From Ramlibacter tataouinensis (GTDB taxonomy: Bacteria; Pseudomonadota; Gammaproteobacteria; Burkholderiales; Burkholderiaceae_C), in assembly GCF_001580455.1 (NCBI RefSeq), contig NZ_CP010951.1, positions 4,675,001 through 4,739,000 of the forward strand: a stretch of DNA of 64,000 bases, given 5' to 3'. Of the stretch, positions 37,772 to 45,067 are shown piece by piece. Below the pieces are notes generated by a model that was not told where the DNA came from, ran no database searches, and was given only the letters and a program-made list of their open reading frames with translations. The translations under genes and the position numbers were made by a program. Numbering within the stretch: the first letter of the stretch is position 1; every line of letters starts with the position of its first letter.

Positions 37772-39399
37772 GCGGGCCGGTCTCGATGCAACACGACAAG
37801 ATCCTTATTCTCGATTTCGGCTCGCAGGTCACGCAGCTGATCGCGCGCCGCGTGCGCGAGGCGCATGTGTACTGCGAAGTCCATCCCTGCGACGTGGGCG
37901 ACGACTGGGTGCGCTCCTTCGCCGCGGACGGCCGGCTCAAAGGCGTGATCCTTTCGGGCAGCCACGCCAGCCTGTGGGAAGACGAGACCCTGCGCGCGCC
38001 GCGCGCGGTGTTCGAGCTCGGCATCCCGGTGCTGGGCATCTGCTTCGGCATGTACGCCATCGCCGAGGCGCTCGGCGGCAAGGTCGACAGCAGCCAGAAA
38101 CGCGAGTTCGGCTACGCCGAAGTGCGGGCGCGCGGCCACACGAGGCTGCTGGATGGCATCCAGGACTACGTCACGGCCGAGGGCCACGGCATGCTGCACG
38201 TGTGGATGAGCCACGGCGACAAGGTCACCGAGATGCCGGCCGGCTTCAAGTTGATGGCCTCCACGCCCTCGTGCCCGATCGCCGGCATGGCCGACGACGA
38301 ACGGCGCATCTACGGCGTGCAGTTCCACCCTGAAGTCACGCACACCTCGCAGGGCCGCGCGATTCTCGAGCGCTTCGTGCTGGGCATCTGCCAGGCGCAG
38401 CCGGACTGGATCATGCGCGACCACATTGAGGAGGCGGTGCAAGCGATCCGCCGCCAGGTCGGCGACGAGGAAGTGATCCTGGGCCTGTCGGGCGGCGTCG
38501 ACTCCTCCGTGGCCGCGGCCCTGATCCACCGCGCCATCGGCGACCAGCTCACCTGCGTCTTCGTGGACCACGGCCTGCTGCGCCTGAACGAGGGGGACAT
38601 GGTCATGGACATGTTCGCGGGCAAGCTGCACGCCAAGGTCGTGCGGGTGGACGCGAGCGAGCTGTTCCTGGGCCAGCTGGCGGGCGTGAGCGACCCCGAA
38701 GCCAAGCGCAAGATCATCGGCCGCGAATTCGTCGAGGTTTTCAAGGCCGAGGCCGCGAAGATCAAGCAGACGCACTCGCGCCAGGTGGCCTGGCTGGCGC
38801 AGGGCACCATCTACCCGGATGTGATCGAATCCGGCGGCGCCAAGAGCAAGAAGGCTGTCACGATCAAGAGCCACCACAACGTGGGCGGCTTGCCCGAGCA
38901 GCTCGGGCTGAAGCTGCTGGAGCCCCTGCGCGACCTGTTCAAGGACGAAGTGCGCGAACTGGGCGTGGCTTTGGGCCTGCCCCCCGAGATGGTGTACCGC
39001 CACCCGTTCCCCGGCCCCGGCCTGGGCGTGCGCATCCTGGGCGAAGTGAAGAAGGAATACGCCGACCTGCTGCGCCGGGCCGATGCCATCTTCATCGAGG
39101 AACTGCGTAATTTCGAGGATCCGCAGACCGGCAAGAGCTGGTACGACCAGACCAGCCAGGCCTTCACCGTGTTCCTGCCGGTCAAGAGCGTGGGCGTGAT
39201 GGGCGATGGCCGCACCTACGACTACGTGGTGGCCCTGCGCGCGGTGCAGACCAGCGACTTCATGACCGCCGACTGGGCCGAGCTGCCGTACGCGCTGCTC
39301 AAGAAGGTGTCCAGCCGCATCATCAATGAGGTGCGCGGCATCAACCGCGTCACCTACGACGTCTCCAGCAAACCGCCGGCAACCATCGAGTGGGAGTAG
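37768..39399 (+). CDS. guaA: GMP synthase (glutamine-hydrolysing)
   Basis: Converts XMP to GMP. 543 aa from the ATG overlapping guaB; a second ATG at 37786 (MQHDKILILDFGSQ) would give the usual 537 aa. Glutaminase: GICFGMYAIAEALGG with nucleophile Cys, and VQFHPEVTHT. Synthetase: GLSGGVDSSVAAALIHRAIG P-loop, and KSHHNVGGLPEQLGLKLLEP. C-terminal dimerisation: RHPFPGPGLGVRILGE and NRVTYDVSSKPPATIEWE. Complete and normal. Confidence 0.97.
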   Translation: MSGPVSMQHDKILILDFGSQVTQLIARRVREAHVYCEVHPCDVGDDWVRSFAADGRLKGVILSGSHASLWEDETLRAPRAVFELGIPVLGICFGMYAIAEALGGKVDSSQKREFGYAEVRARGHTRLLDGIQDYVTAEGHGMLHVWMSHGDKVTEMPAGFKLMASTPSCPIAGMADDERRIYGVQFHPEVTHTSQGRAILERFVLGICQAQPDWIMRDHIEEAVQAIRRQVGDEEVILGLSGGVDSSVAAALIHRAIGDQLTCVFVDHGLLRLNEGDMVMDMFAGKLHAKVVRVDASELFLGQLAGVSDPEAKRKIIGREFVEVFKAEAAKIKQTHSRQVAWLAQGTIYPDVIESGGAKSKKAVTIKSHHNVGGLPEQLGLKLLEPLRDLFKDEVRELGVALGLPPEMVYRHPFPGPGLGVRILGEVKKEYADLLRRADAIFIEELRNFEDPQTGKSWYDQTSQAFTVFLPVKSVGVMGDGRTYDYVVALRAVQTSDFMTADWAELPYALLKKVSSRIINEVRGINRVTYDVSSKPPATIEWE

Positions 39400-39401
39400 G
39401 C

Positions 39402-40019
39402 ATGTACCTGCCGCCGCACTTCAAATCCACGGACGCGAAGGTCGCGGCGCAGCTGATGCGCTCCCATCCGTTCGCCAGCCTCGTCTCCATCGACGACGAC
39501 GGGCTGCCCTTCATCACCCACCTCCCGCTGCACCTGGACGGCGAGGGCGAGCCCTTCGTACTCTGGGGGCACTGCGCCAAGCCGAATCCGCACTGGCGCT
39601 ACCTGCAGGCGCGGCCGACCGCCGTGGTGGCCTTCATGGGGCCGCATGCCTACCAGTCCCCGAAGATCTACCCGGACCTGGCCCGGGTGCCGAGCTGGAA
39701 CTACCTCGCGGTGCATTGCAAGGTCGAGGCCCGGCTGGTCGAGACACCGGAAGCCAAGGATGCCCTGCTCAAGAAGCTGATCGGCGACCACGAGCCGCCG
39801 TACGCTGAACAATGGCGCGGCCTGGGCGAGGAATTCGCGCACAAGATGCTGGCCGGCATCGTGGGATTCGAGTTGCGCGTGCGCGAATGGCAGTGCAAGC
39901 TCAAGATCAACCAGCATCGGCCCGAGTCGCATGCCAAGCTGAAGGCGGGTTACCGGTCCGGCAGCGAGGACGAGCGCGAACTCGCGCACTGGATGGACCG
40001 GCTCGGCTTAGGAGGGTGA
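39402..40019 (+). CDS. PaiB-like FMN-binding split-barrel protein
   Basis: 205 aa: MYLPPHFKSTDAKVAAQLMR, PFASLVSIDDDGLPFITHLP, GHCAKPNPHWRYLQARPTAV, FMGPHAYQSPKIYPD, VPSWNYLAVHCKVEARLVE and KLKINQHRPESHAKLKAGY. Matches the PaiB/FMN-binding negative regulator family, originally tied to Bacillus protease and sporulation control; many members are probably small-molecule or flavin-binding proteins instead. GGGAG lies ahead of the ATG at 39402. The downstream small gene begins 1 base after its stop. Confidence 0.88.
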   Translation: MYLPPHFKSTDAKVAAQLMRSHPFASLVSIDDDGLPFITHLPLHLDGEGEPFVLWGHCAKPNPHWRYLQARPTAVVAFMGPHAYQSPKIYPDLARVPSWNYLAVHCKVEARLVETPEAKDALLKKLIGDHEPPYAEQWRGLGEEFAHKMLAGIVGFELRVREWQCKLKINQHRPESHAKLKAGYRSGSEDERELAHWMDRLGLGG

Positions 40020-40020
40020 C

Positions 40021-40224
40021 ATGAGGACGATTTTCGGGGTACTGGGCCTTTTGGTCGTGGTGGCGGTCGTGGGCGTGCTGGTCAAGAAACAACTGGGAGC
40101 CGCAACCGGGTCGGCCGCTGCCTTGTCGGCGCCTGCGGGAACCGCACCGATGCAACAGGTGCAGCAGGTCCAGCGCGCGGTCGAAGCAGCCGTGCAGCAG
40201 GCGCGGCCCGACGGCAGCAGGTGA
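40021..40224 (+). CDS. Small single-span membrane protein, unknown
   Basis: 67 residues: one N-terminal helix (FGVLGLLVVVAVVGVLVKKQ), an Ala/Gly/Pro linker and a Gln/Ala-rich amphipathic segment (QQVQQVQRAVEAAVQQ). AGGAGG sits just ahead of the ATG. Wedged between the PaiB-like gene and the tadA fusion, whose GTG overlaps its stop, so it appears to be a real operon member. No recognised family. Confidence 0.7.
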   Translation: MRTIFGVLGLLVVVAVVGVLVKKQLGAATGSAAALSAPAGTAPMQQVQQVQRAVEAAVQQARPDGSR

Positions 40225-41594
40225 ACGACCAGGCCTTCATGGCCCTCGCGCTGGAACAGGCGCGGGAAGCCGCGGCAGCCGGCGAAGTGCCCGTGGGCGC
40301 CGTGCTGGTCCGGGAAGGCGAGGTGATCGCGGCGGGCCGCAACGCGCCCGTCGGCGACAGCGATCCCACGGCGCACGCCGAGATCGTGGCGCTGCGCGCC
40401 GCCGCCCGCGCCATCGGCAACTACCGGCTCGACGGCTGCACGCTCTACGTGACGCTTGAGCCCTGCGCGATGTGCGCCGGTGCGATGATGCACGCACGGC
40501 TCGCACGCGTGGTGTATGGCGCGTCCGACCCCAAGACCGGCGCCGCCGGCTCGGTGGTGGACCTGTTCGCGCAGCGGCGGCTCAACCACCACACCGAGGT
40601 CGAAGGCGGGGTGATGGGCGACGCCTGCGGCAGCCTGCTGGCCGATTTCTTCAAAGGACGACGCATGGAAGATCGAGCCACGGGCCAGCCGCTGCGCGAA
40701 GACGCGGTGCGCACCCCCGAGGACCGCTTTGCCGGCTTGCCGGGATACCCCTGGGAGGCCCGCTACCTGAACGACCTGCCGGCGCTGGCCGGGCTGCGCA
40801 TGCACTACCTGGACGAAGGTCCGCGCGATGCGCCCCTGACCTGGCTGTGCCTGCACGGCAACCCCGCCTGGAGCTACCTGTACCGCAAGATGATCCCGGT
40901 CTTCACGGAAGCCGGACATCGCGTGGTGGCCCCGGACATGATCGGTTTCGGCAAGAGCGACAAACCCAAGAAGGATGCGGCGCACGCCTTCAGCTGGCAC
41001 CGGCAGGTGCTGCTCGAGTTCGTGGAGCGGCTGGACCTGCGCCATGTGGTGCTGGTGGTGCAGGACTGGGGCGGGCTGCTGGGGCTGACACTGCCCATGG
41101 CGGCGCCGGCGCGCTACCACGGCCTGCTGGTGATGAATACGGCGCTGGGCACGGGCGATGCGCCGCTCAGTCCCGGCTTCCTGGCCTGGCGTGAGATGTG
41201 CGCCAAGAACCCCGAATTCGACGTCGCGCGCCTGTTCGGGCGCGGCAATCCGCAGATGAGCGCCGCCGAGTGCCTCGCCTACAACGCGCCGTTCCCGGAC
41301 CGCGGGCATCGCGCCGCCTTGCGCGCCTTCCCGCCCATGGTGCCCGAGTCGCCGCAAGCCGATGGCGCCGCGGTGTCGCGCCAGGCGCGCGAGTTCTGGC
41401 AGAGGGACTGGAGCGGCCGCAGCCTGATGGCCATCGGCGCGCAGGACCCGGTGCTGGGCGCGCCCGTCATGCAGGCCTTGCGGCAGGTGATTCGCGGATG
41501 CCCCGAGCCCATGGTCCTGGAGCAGGCCGGGCACTTCGTGCAGGAGCACGGCGAGCAGATCGCGCGCGCGGCGGTGGGATACTTCCGCCCGTGA
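40221..41594 (+). CDS. tadA: tRNA adenosine deaminase (TadA) fused to haloalkane-dehalogenase-like hydrolase
   Basis: One unbroken 457-codon frame. Residues 1-148 are a full TadA, which makes inosine 34 in tRNA-Arg: zinc ligands His52 (TAHAEIV, with catalytic Glu54) and Cys82/Cys85 (EPCAMC), and the usual end LLADFFKGRR. No stop follows; from Met149 the frame continues into an alpha/beta hydrolase resembling DhlA-type (HLD-I) haloalkane dehalogenases: RTPEDRFAGLPGYPW, LHGNPAWSYLYRKMIPVF, nucleophile VQDWGG (Asp282, Trp283), Asp409 (IGAQDPVLG) and His438 (AGHFVQEHGEQ). The cap-domain Trp that stabilises halide in DhlA (Trp175) aligns with Gly342. A Shine-Dalgarno lies before Met149, so a separate hydrolase may also be made. 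GTG start; overlaps neighbours on both sides. Confidence 0.88.
   Translation: MNDQAFMALALEQAREAAAAGEVPVGAVLVREGEVIAAGRNAPVGDSDPTAHAEIVALRAAARAIGNYRLDGCTLYVTLEPCAMCAGAMMHARLARVVYGASDPKTGAAGSVVDLFAQRRLNHHTEVEGGVMGDACGSLLADFFKGRRMEDRATGQPLREDAVRTPEDRFAGLPGYPWEARYLNDLPALAGLRMHYLDEGPRDAPLTWLCLHGNPAWSYLYRKMIPVFTEAGHRVVAPDMIGFGKSDKPKKDAAHAFSWHRQVLLEFVERLDLRHVVLVVQDWGGLLGLTLPMAAPARYHGLLVMNTALGTGDAPLSPGFLAWREMCAKNPEFDVARLFGRGNPQMSAAECLAYNAPFPDRGHRAALRAFPPMVPESPQADGAAVSRQAREFWQRDWSGRSLMAIGAQDPVLGAPVMQALRQVIRGCPEPMVLEQAGHFVQEHGEQIARAAVGYFRP
40653..40667 (+). promoter_or_regulatory. Internal ribosome-binding site and ATG inside the tadA fusion
   Basis: AAAGGA (40653-40658), 6 bases, then an in-frame ATG at 40665, exactly at the boundary between the TadA domain and the hydrolase domain. 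The sequence encodes FKGRRM, so the match may be chance, but position and spacing are ideal for a second start producing a 309-residue hydrolase. Confidence 0.5.
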
Positions 41595-42505
41595 AAAAGA
41601 AGATCTACGTTTTTTCCCCTTCCAGTGCCGTTCGCGACAAGTCCGTGATCCGCCGCGGCGTGCAGCGCCTCAAGGCCCTGGGCCACGAGGTGGAACTGGA
41701 TGAAGCGGCATTTGCCACGCGCATGCGTTTCGCCGGTGACGACGAGGTGCGCCTGGCAGGCATCGCCCGCGCCACCGCCAGCGGCGCCGACGTGGCCATC
41801 ACCACGCGCGGCGGCTACGGCCTCACGCGCCTGCTGCCGGGCATTCCCTACAAGCAGGTCGCCAAGGCGATCGATCGCGGCATGGTGTTCGTCGGCCTGA
41901 GCGACTTCACCGCCTTCCAGAACGCGGTGCTCGCCAAAACCGGCGCGGTCACCTGGGCCGGCCCGGCCGTCGGCGAGGACTTTGGCGTCGAGGGCGAACC
42001 CGACGACATCATGCAGGCCTGCTTCGAGGACCTGGTGAGCGGGCAGGGCGAGGGCACGGGCTGGCAACTGCCGCGCAGCGAGGCGCGCGCGGAGCCGTTC
42101 GAGATCCAGGGCCTGCTGTGGGGCGGCAACCTGGCGATGATCGCCTCCCTGGTCGGCACCCCCTGGCTGCCGCAGGCACGCGGCGGCATCCTGTTCCTGG
42201 AGGACATCGCCGAACACCCCTACCGGATCGAGCGAATGCTGGCCCAGCTTCTCCATGCCGGCGTGCTCGCGCGGCAGAAGGCCATCCTGCTCGGGCACTT
42301 CAACAACTACAAGCTCTATCCCCACGACCGCGGCTACCGTTTCCAGACGGTGGTCGACTGGCTGCGCTCGCAAGTCAAGGCGCCGGTCTTCACCGGCCTG
42401 CCGTTTGGCCACGTTCCGACCAAAGTCTGCCTGCCGGTGGGCGAAAAGGTTCACCTGGCGGTCGAAGGCCGCGATGCGTTCGTGCTTTGGGGACACCGCC
42501 ACTGA
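41591..42505 (+). CDS. ldcA: LD-carboxypeptidase, peptidase family S66
   Basis: 304 aa; removes the terminal D-Ala from murein tetrapeptides during cell-wall recycling in the cytoplasm (family knowledge). KKKIYVFSPSSAVRDKSVIR, TTRGGYGLTRLLPGIPY, the nucleophile motif FVGLSDFTAFQNAV (Ser), LLWGGNLAMIASLVGTPWLP, ILFLEDIAEHPYRIERML (Glu) and GLPFGHVPTKVCLPVG (His) give the Ser-Glu-His triad. GTG start overlapping the tadA-fusion stop. No signal peptide, in keeping with a recycling enzyme. Confidence 0.93.
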   Translation: MKKKIYVFSPSSAVRDKSVIRRGVQRLKALGHEVELDEAAFATRMRFAGDDEVRLAGIARATASGADVAITTRGGYGLTRLLPGIPYKQVAKAIDRGMVFVGLSDFTAFQNAVLAKTGAVTWAGPAVGEDFGVEGEPDDIMQACFEDLVSGQGEGTGWQLPRSEARAEPFEIQGLLWGGNLAMIASLVGTPWLPQARGGILFLEDIAEHPYRIERMLAQLLHAGVLARQKAILLGHFNNYKLYPHDRGYRFQTVVDWLRSQVKAPVFTGLPFGHVPTKVCLPVGEKVHLAVEGRDAFVLWGHRH

Positions 42506-42528
42506 AGGGCGGGAAGGCGCCGAAGGCC

Positions 42529-42873
42529 CTAGTTCACCAGCGGACTGGGGCGCGACATCTGGTTGCTGGGCAGCAGGCCGTGGAACTGTTCGGTGATGCC
42601 GGCGATTTTCCGGCGCGCCGCCACTTCACCGTGCAGCGCGGCCAGCGAAGCCATCAGGTCGCCGCGCAGGTACCACAACGCCTGGATATCGTCCGCATAG
42701 CGAATGCGCCGGATCACCTGCGGGAACTGCTTGTGGCCGGGGTCACCCAATGCGTCCAGCATGGACTCGCGGATGTCCTCGACGCCGTCCAGCAGCACGG
42801 AGTCCGAGGGCGTCCGCGAACTGCCCAGCATGCCGAAGATGCTGTTTCTCAAACGGTTCTTGAACCAGCCCAT
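42529..42873 (-). CDS. Hypothetical protein, 114 aa
   Basis: MGWFKNRLRNSIFGMLGSSR, then a mostly helical body (LLDGVEDIRESMLDALGDPG, IRRIRYADDIQALWYLRGDL) and a tail EQFHGLLPSNQMSRPSPLVN. No membrane helix, signal or known motif. Convergent with ldcA (24 bases apart). The upstream minus-strand sequence has TTGTAA-17-TATTAC ending only 7 bases before the ATG, so the message may be leaderless. Resembles unnamed Comamonadaceae proteins, but I cannot assign a function. Confidence 0.72.
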   Translation of the reverse strand: MGWFKNRLRNSIFGMLGSSRTPSDSVLLDGVEDIRESMLDALGDPGHKQFPQVIRRIRYADDIQALWYLRGDLMASLAALHGEVAARRKIAGITEQFHGLLPSNQMSRPSPLVN

Positions 42874-42967
42874 TGAGTGAGTAATAGAGTTGCAGACTGC
42901 TGTTTACAAATTTATTCGCTGGCTGTGCAAACGGCAAGCAAGGCGTGTCGAATGCATCACGCAAAAC

Positions 42968-43003
42968 AACAGTTAGTATAAAAACAATTGGTAACTAGCT
43001 GTT
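42968..43003. promoter_or_regulatory. Inverted repeat upstream of the GST gene
   Basis: AACAGTTAGT and ACTAGCTGTT pair with one mismatch around a 16-base A-rich spacer containing TATAAAAA. It lies in the AT-rich gap (42874-43038) 36 bases before the GST start and is a plausible operator over a -10 region. Confidence 0.4.
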
Positions 43004-43038
43004 AGCAAAGGGTTTTTCCACCCGCAAAACGCACCAAG

Positions 43039-43680
43039 ATGAACCGCCCGACGCTCTACCACTGCCGCCAGGCCCGCTCGTTCCGTGTCCTGTGGATGCT
43101 CGAAGAACTCGGGCTGGACTACGAACTGCACCTGCTGCCGTTTCCGCCCCGGGTGCATGCCCGCGGGTACCTCGCGATCAACCCCCTGGGAACCATACCG
43201 TACTACGTCGATGATGACGTGCGGATGACGGAGTCCAGCATGATCTGCCACTACCTCGCGCAGCGGCAAAGCCGTCCCAGGCTTTGCATCGATCCCGGCG
43301 AACCGGGCTATGCCGCCTACCTGAACTTCGTCAGCTACGGCGAAGCCACGCTGACCTTTCCGCTGGCGGTGCATCTGCGCTACACGCGGGTGGAGCCCGA
43401 GGAACGCAGGCTGCCGCAGGCGGCCGAAGACTACCGGCGCTTCTTCAGCGGCCGCCTGCGATGGATCGAGGACCCATTGCAACGAAATGACTACCTCTGC
43501 GGCGAACGCTTCACCGCCGCCGACGTGTCGGTCGGGTACGCGCTGCGGCTAGCGAGCACTCTGGGCCTGGAGGCCGCGTACACACCCGCGGTCAAGGCCT
43601 ACCTCGCTCGGCTCGAGGCCCGGCCGGCATTCGGCCGGGCGGTGGCTGCCGAAGGCGGCACGGTGGGCGATCCTTTCTGA
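43039..43680 (+). CDS. Glutathione S-transferase family protein
   Basis: 213 aa thioredoxin-fold N-terminus (PTLYHCRQARSFRVLWMLEE, LAINPLGTIPYYVDDDVRMT, ESSMICHYLAQR) and all-helical C-terminus (FTAADVSVGYALRLASTLGL). The ES motif for the gamma-glutamyl group is present. Follows an AT-rich 165-base gap with an inverted repeat. No clear ribosome-binding site ahead of the ATG. Substrate unknown; monocistronic, convergent with the YidB/OmpA gene. Confidence 0.9.
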   Translation: MNRPTLYHCRQARSFRVLWMLEELGLDYELHLLPFPPRVHARGYLAINPLGTIPYYVDDDVRMTESSMICHYLAQRQSRPRLCIDPGEPGYAAYLNFVSYGEATLTFPLAVHLRYTRVEPEERRLPQAAEDYRRFFSGRLRWIEDPLQRNDYLCGERFTAADVSVGYALRLASTLGLEAAYTPAVKAYLARLEARPAFGRAVAAEGGTVGDPF

Positions 43681-43710
43681 TCGCACCCCTACGCGCCAAG
43701 GTCCCGGTCC

Positions 43711-44916
43711 TTACTTCGCTGCCGCGATATCCACCCGGCGCGCTTCGGCATCAGAGCCCGCAGCGCCGATCTCGACGAACATCGGCTCCTTCATGCCCAC
43801 ACGGTCGGGGGCCACGCCGGCCGACTCGAGCGCAGACTTCACGGCACCGGCGCGCTTCTTCGCCAGTGCCTCGTTGGCGGCGGTGTCGCCGGTCTTGTCG
43901 GTGAAGCCCGTCAGGTCGACCTTGGCCGAGGGGTTGGCCTTCAGCGCACTGGCCACGGACTGGATGAGCGTCGTGCTGTCGGGACCGAGCTCCGACTTGC
44001 CGGTCTCGAAGTAGATCTTGGCGGGCAAGCTCGCAGGCGCCGCGCCCATGGCGGTCGTCGACGGCGCTGCTGCGGTCGGAGGATCGACCGCCGGTGCCGG
44101 CGTTGCCAGGCCCGCCGACCCGGTCGAGGTTGACGGCGCCGTCGCGACGGCCGGCGCCGAAGCCTTGTCACCGCCGAAGCGAGGAAGCATCGACAGCAGC
44201 ACCGCCGCGACGACGGCCGCCAGCGCCCAGGGCATCCAGCGCCTGGATCCCGAAGTGGACGCCACCGCGGCCGAGGCGGTGGCGGCCGTGGCCGCCGATG
44301 CGCGCGCCGTCGTCGCCGCCGCGCCGCGCGCCACGCCGGCGGCGGTGTCGCCCAGGCCGGAGAGCAGGCTGGATGGCGAGCCGAGCCCCATCGCCGATGT
44401 CAGGCGCGGATCGAGCTTGCCATCGAGGAAGTTCTTCTGGCCGGCGAACAGCCCAGCCACGTCGCCGGCGCCCATGCGCTTCTCGCCAAAGAAGCGCTTC
44501 AACACGCCCAGGATGAGCGGAACCAACATTGCCAGCAGATTGGTCGCACTGCCCATCTTCATGCCGGTCATGCCGGCAAGGGCACTGGCGATGTTCGAGG
44601 TCTTGTCCGATCCGAACAGGCCGCCCAAAAGGCTGCTGCCTTGCTGCAGCAGGGCACTCGAGTCGCCCGAGCTCAACATGTTCCCGATGATTCCCGGCAA
44701 CCCTGCGTCCACCTCGGGACCATTGATCAAGGACAGCAGGTTGGCTGCGCCGGAGGGCGTGGAGGCCTTGGAAGCCATGCCACCCAGCAAGGCGGGCACC
44801 AAGGCGCCGATCCCCGCCTGCACGGCGGAATCACGCTCCCCCAGCACCTTCGAAAGGCCCTGGACGGTATCGGGCGTGATGGCGCTGGAAATCAGTTCGA
44901 CGAGATTGACGGCCAT
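43711..44916 (-). CDS. DUF937/YidB-like protein with OmpA C-terminal domain
   Basis: 401 aa. The N-terminal DUF937-like part (VQGLSKVLGERDSAVQAGIG, ALVPALLGGMASKAS, LSSGDSSALLQQGSSLLGGL) is helical and Gly/Ala/Ser-rich. A membrane helix (RRWMPWALAAVVAAVLLSML) and an Ala/Pro/Thr linker lead to an OmpA-like peptidoglycan-binding domain (AKIYFETGKSELGPDSTTLI, VDLTGFTDKTGDTAANEALA, KKRAGAVKSALESAGV). Thus it may tie the inner membrane to murein. AAAGGAGA precedes the ATG at 44916. Divergent from the large DUF748 gene. Confidence 0.85.
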   Translation of the reverse strand: MAVNLVELISSAITPDTVQGLSKVLGERDSAVQAGIGALVPALLGGMASKASTPSGAANLLSLINGPEVDAGLPGIIGNMLSSGDSSALLQQGSSLLGGLFGSDKTSNIASALAGMTGMKMGSATNLLAMLVPLILGVLKRFFGEKRMGAGDVAGLFAGQKNFLDGKLDPRLTSAMGLGSPSSLLSGLGDTAAGVARGAAATTARASAATAATASAAVASTSGSRRWMPWALAAVVAAVLLSMLPRFGGDKASAPAVATAPSTSTGSAGLATPAPAVDPPTAAAPSTTAMGAAPASLPAKIYFETGKSELGPDSTTLIQSVASALKANPSAKVDLTGFTDKTGDTAANEALAKKRAGAVKSALESAGVAPDRVGMKEPMFVEIGAAGSDAEARRVDIAAAK

Positions 44917-45067
44917 GGCGAATCTCCTTTGCGCCGGGAAGTCTGCAACAAAAGTGACTCGGGAGAGCCGTAAGAACTGCAACGGCACGCCACGCCGTGC
45001 ACGCGTCGCGCGGACTTGATTGCACTTTCCCGCGCACTGCCCATGGGCCACTGGCTATCTTGCCCCG

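Noticed and set aside
39360..39440. Possible extra coding region at the guaA/PaiB junction.
   Set aside because: The alternative GTG start at 39390 only lengthens the PaiB-like protein by four residues; the ATG at 39402 has the better ribosome-binding site.
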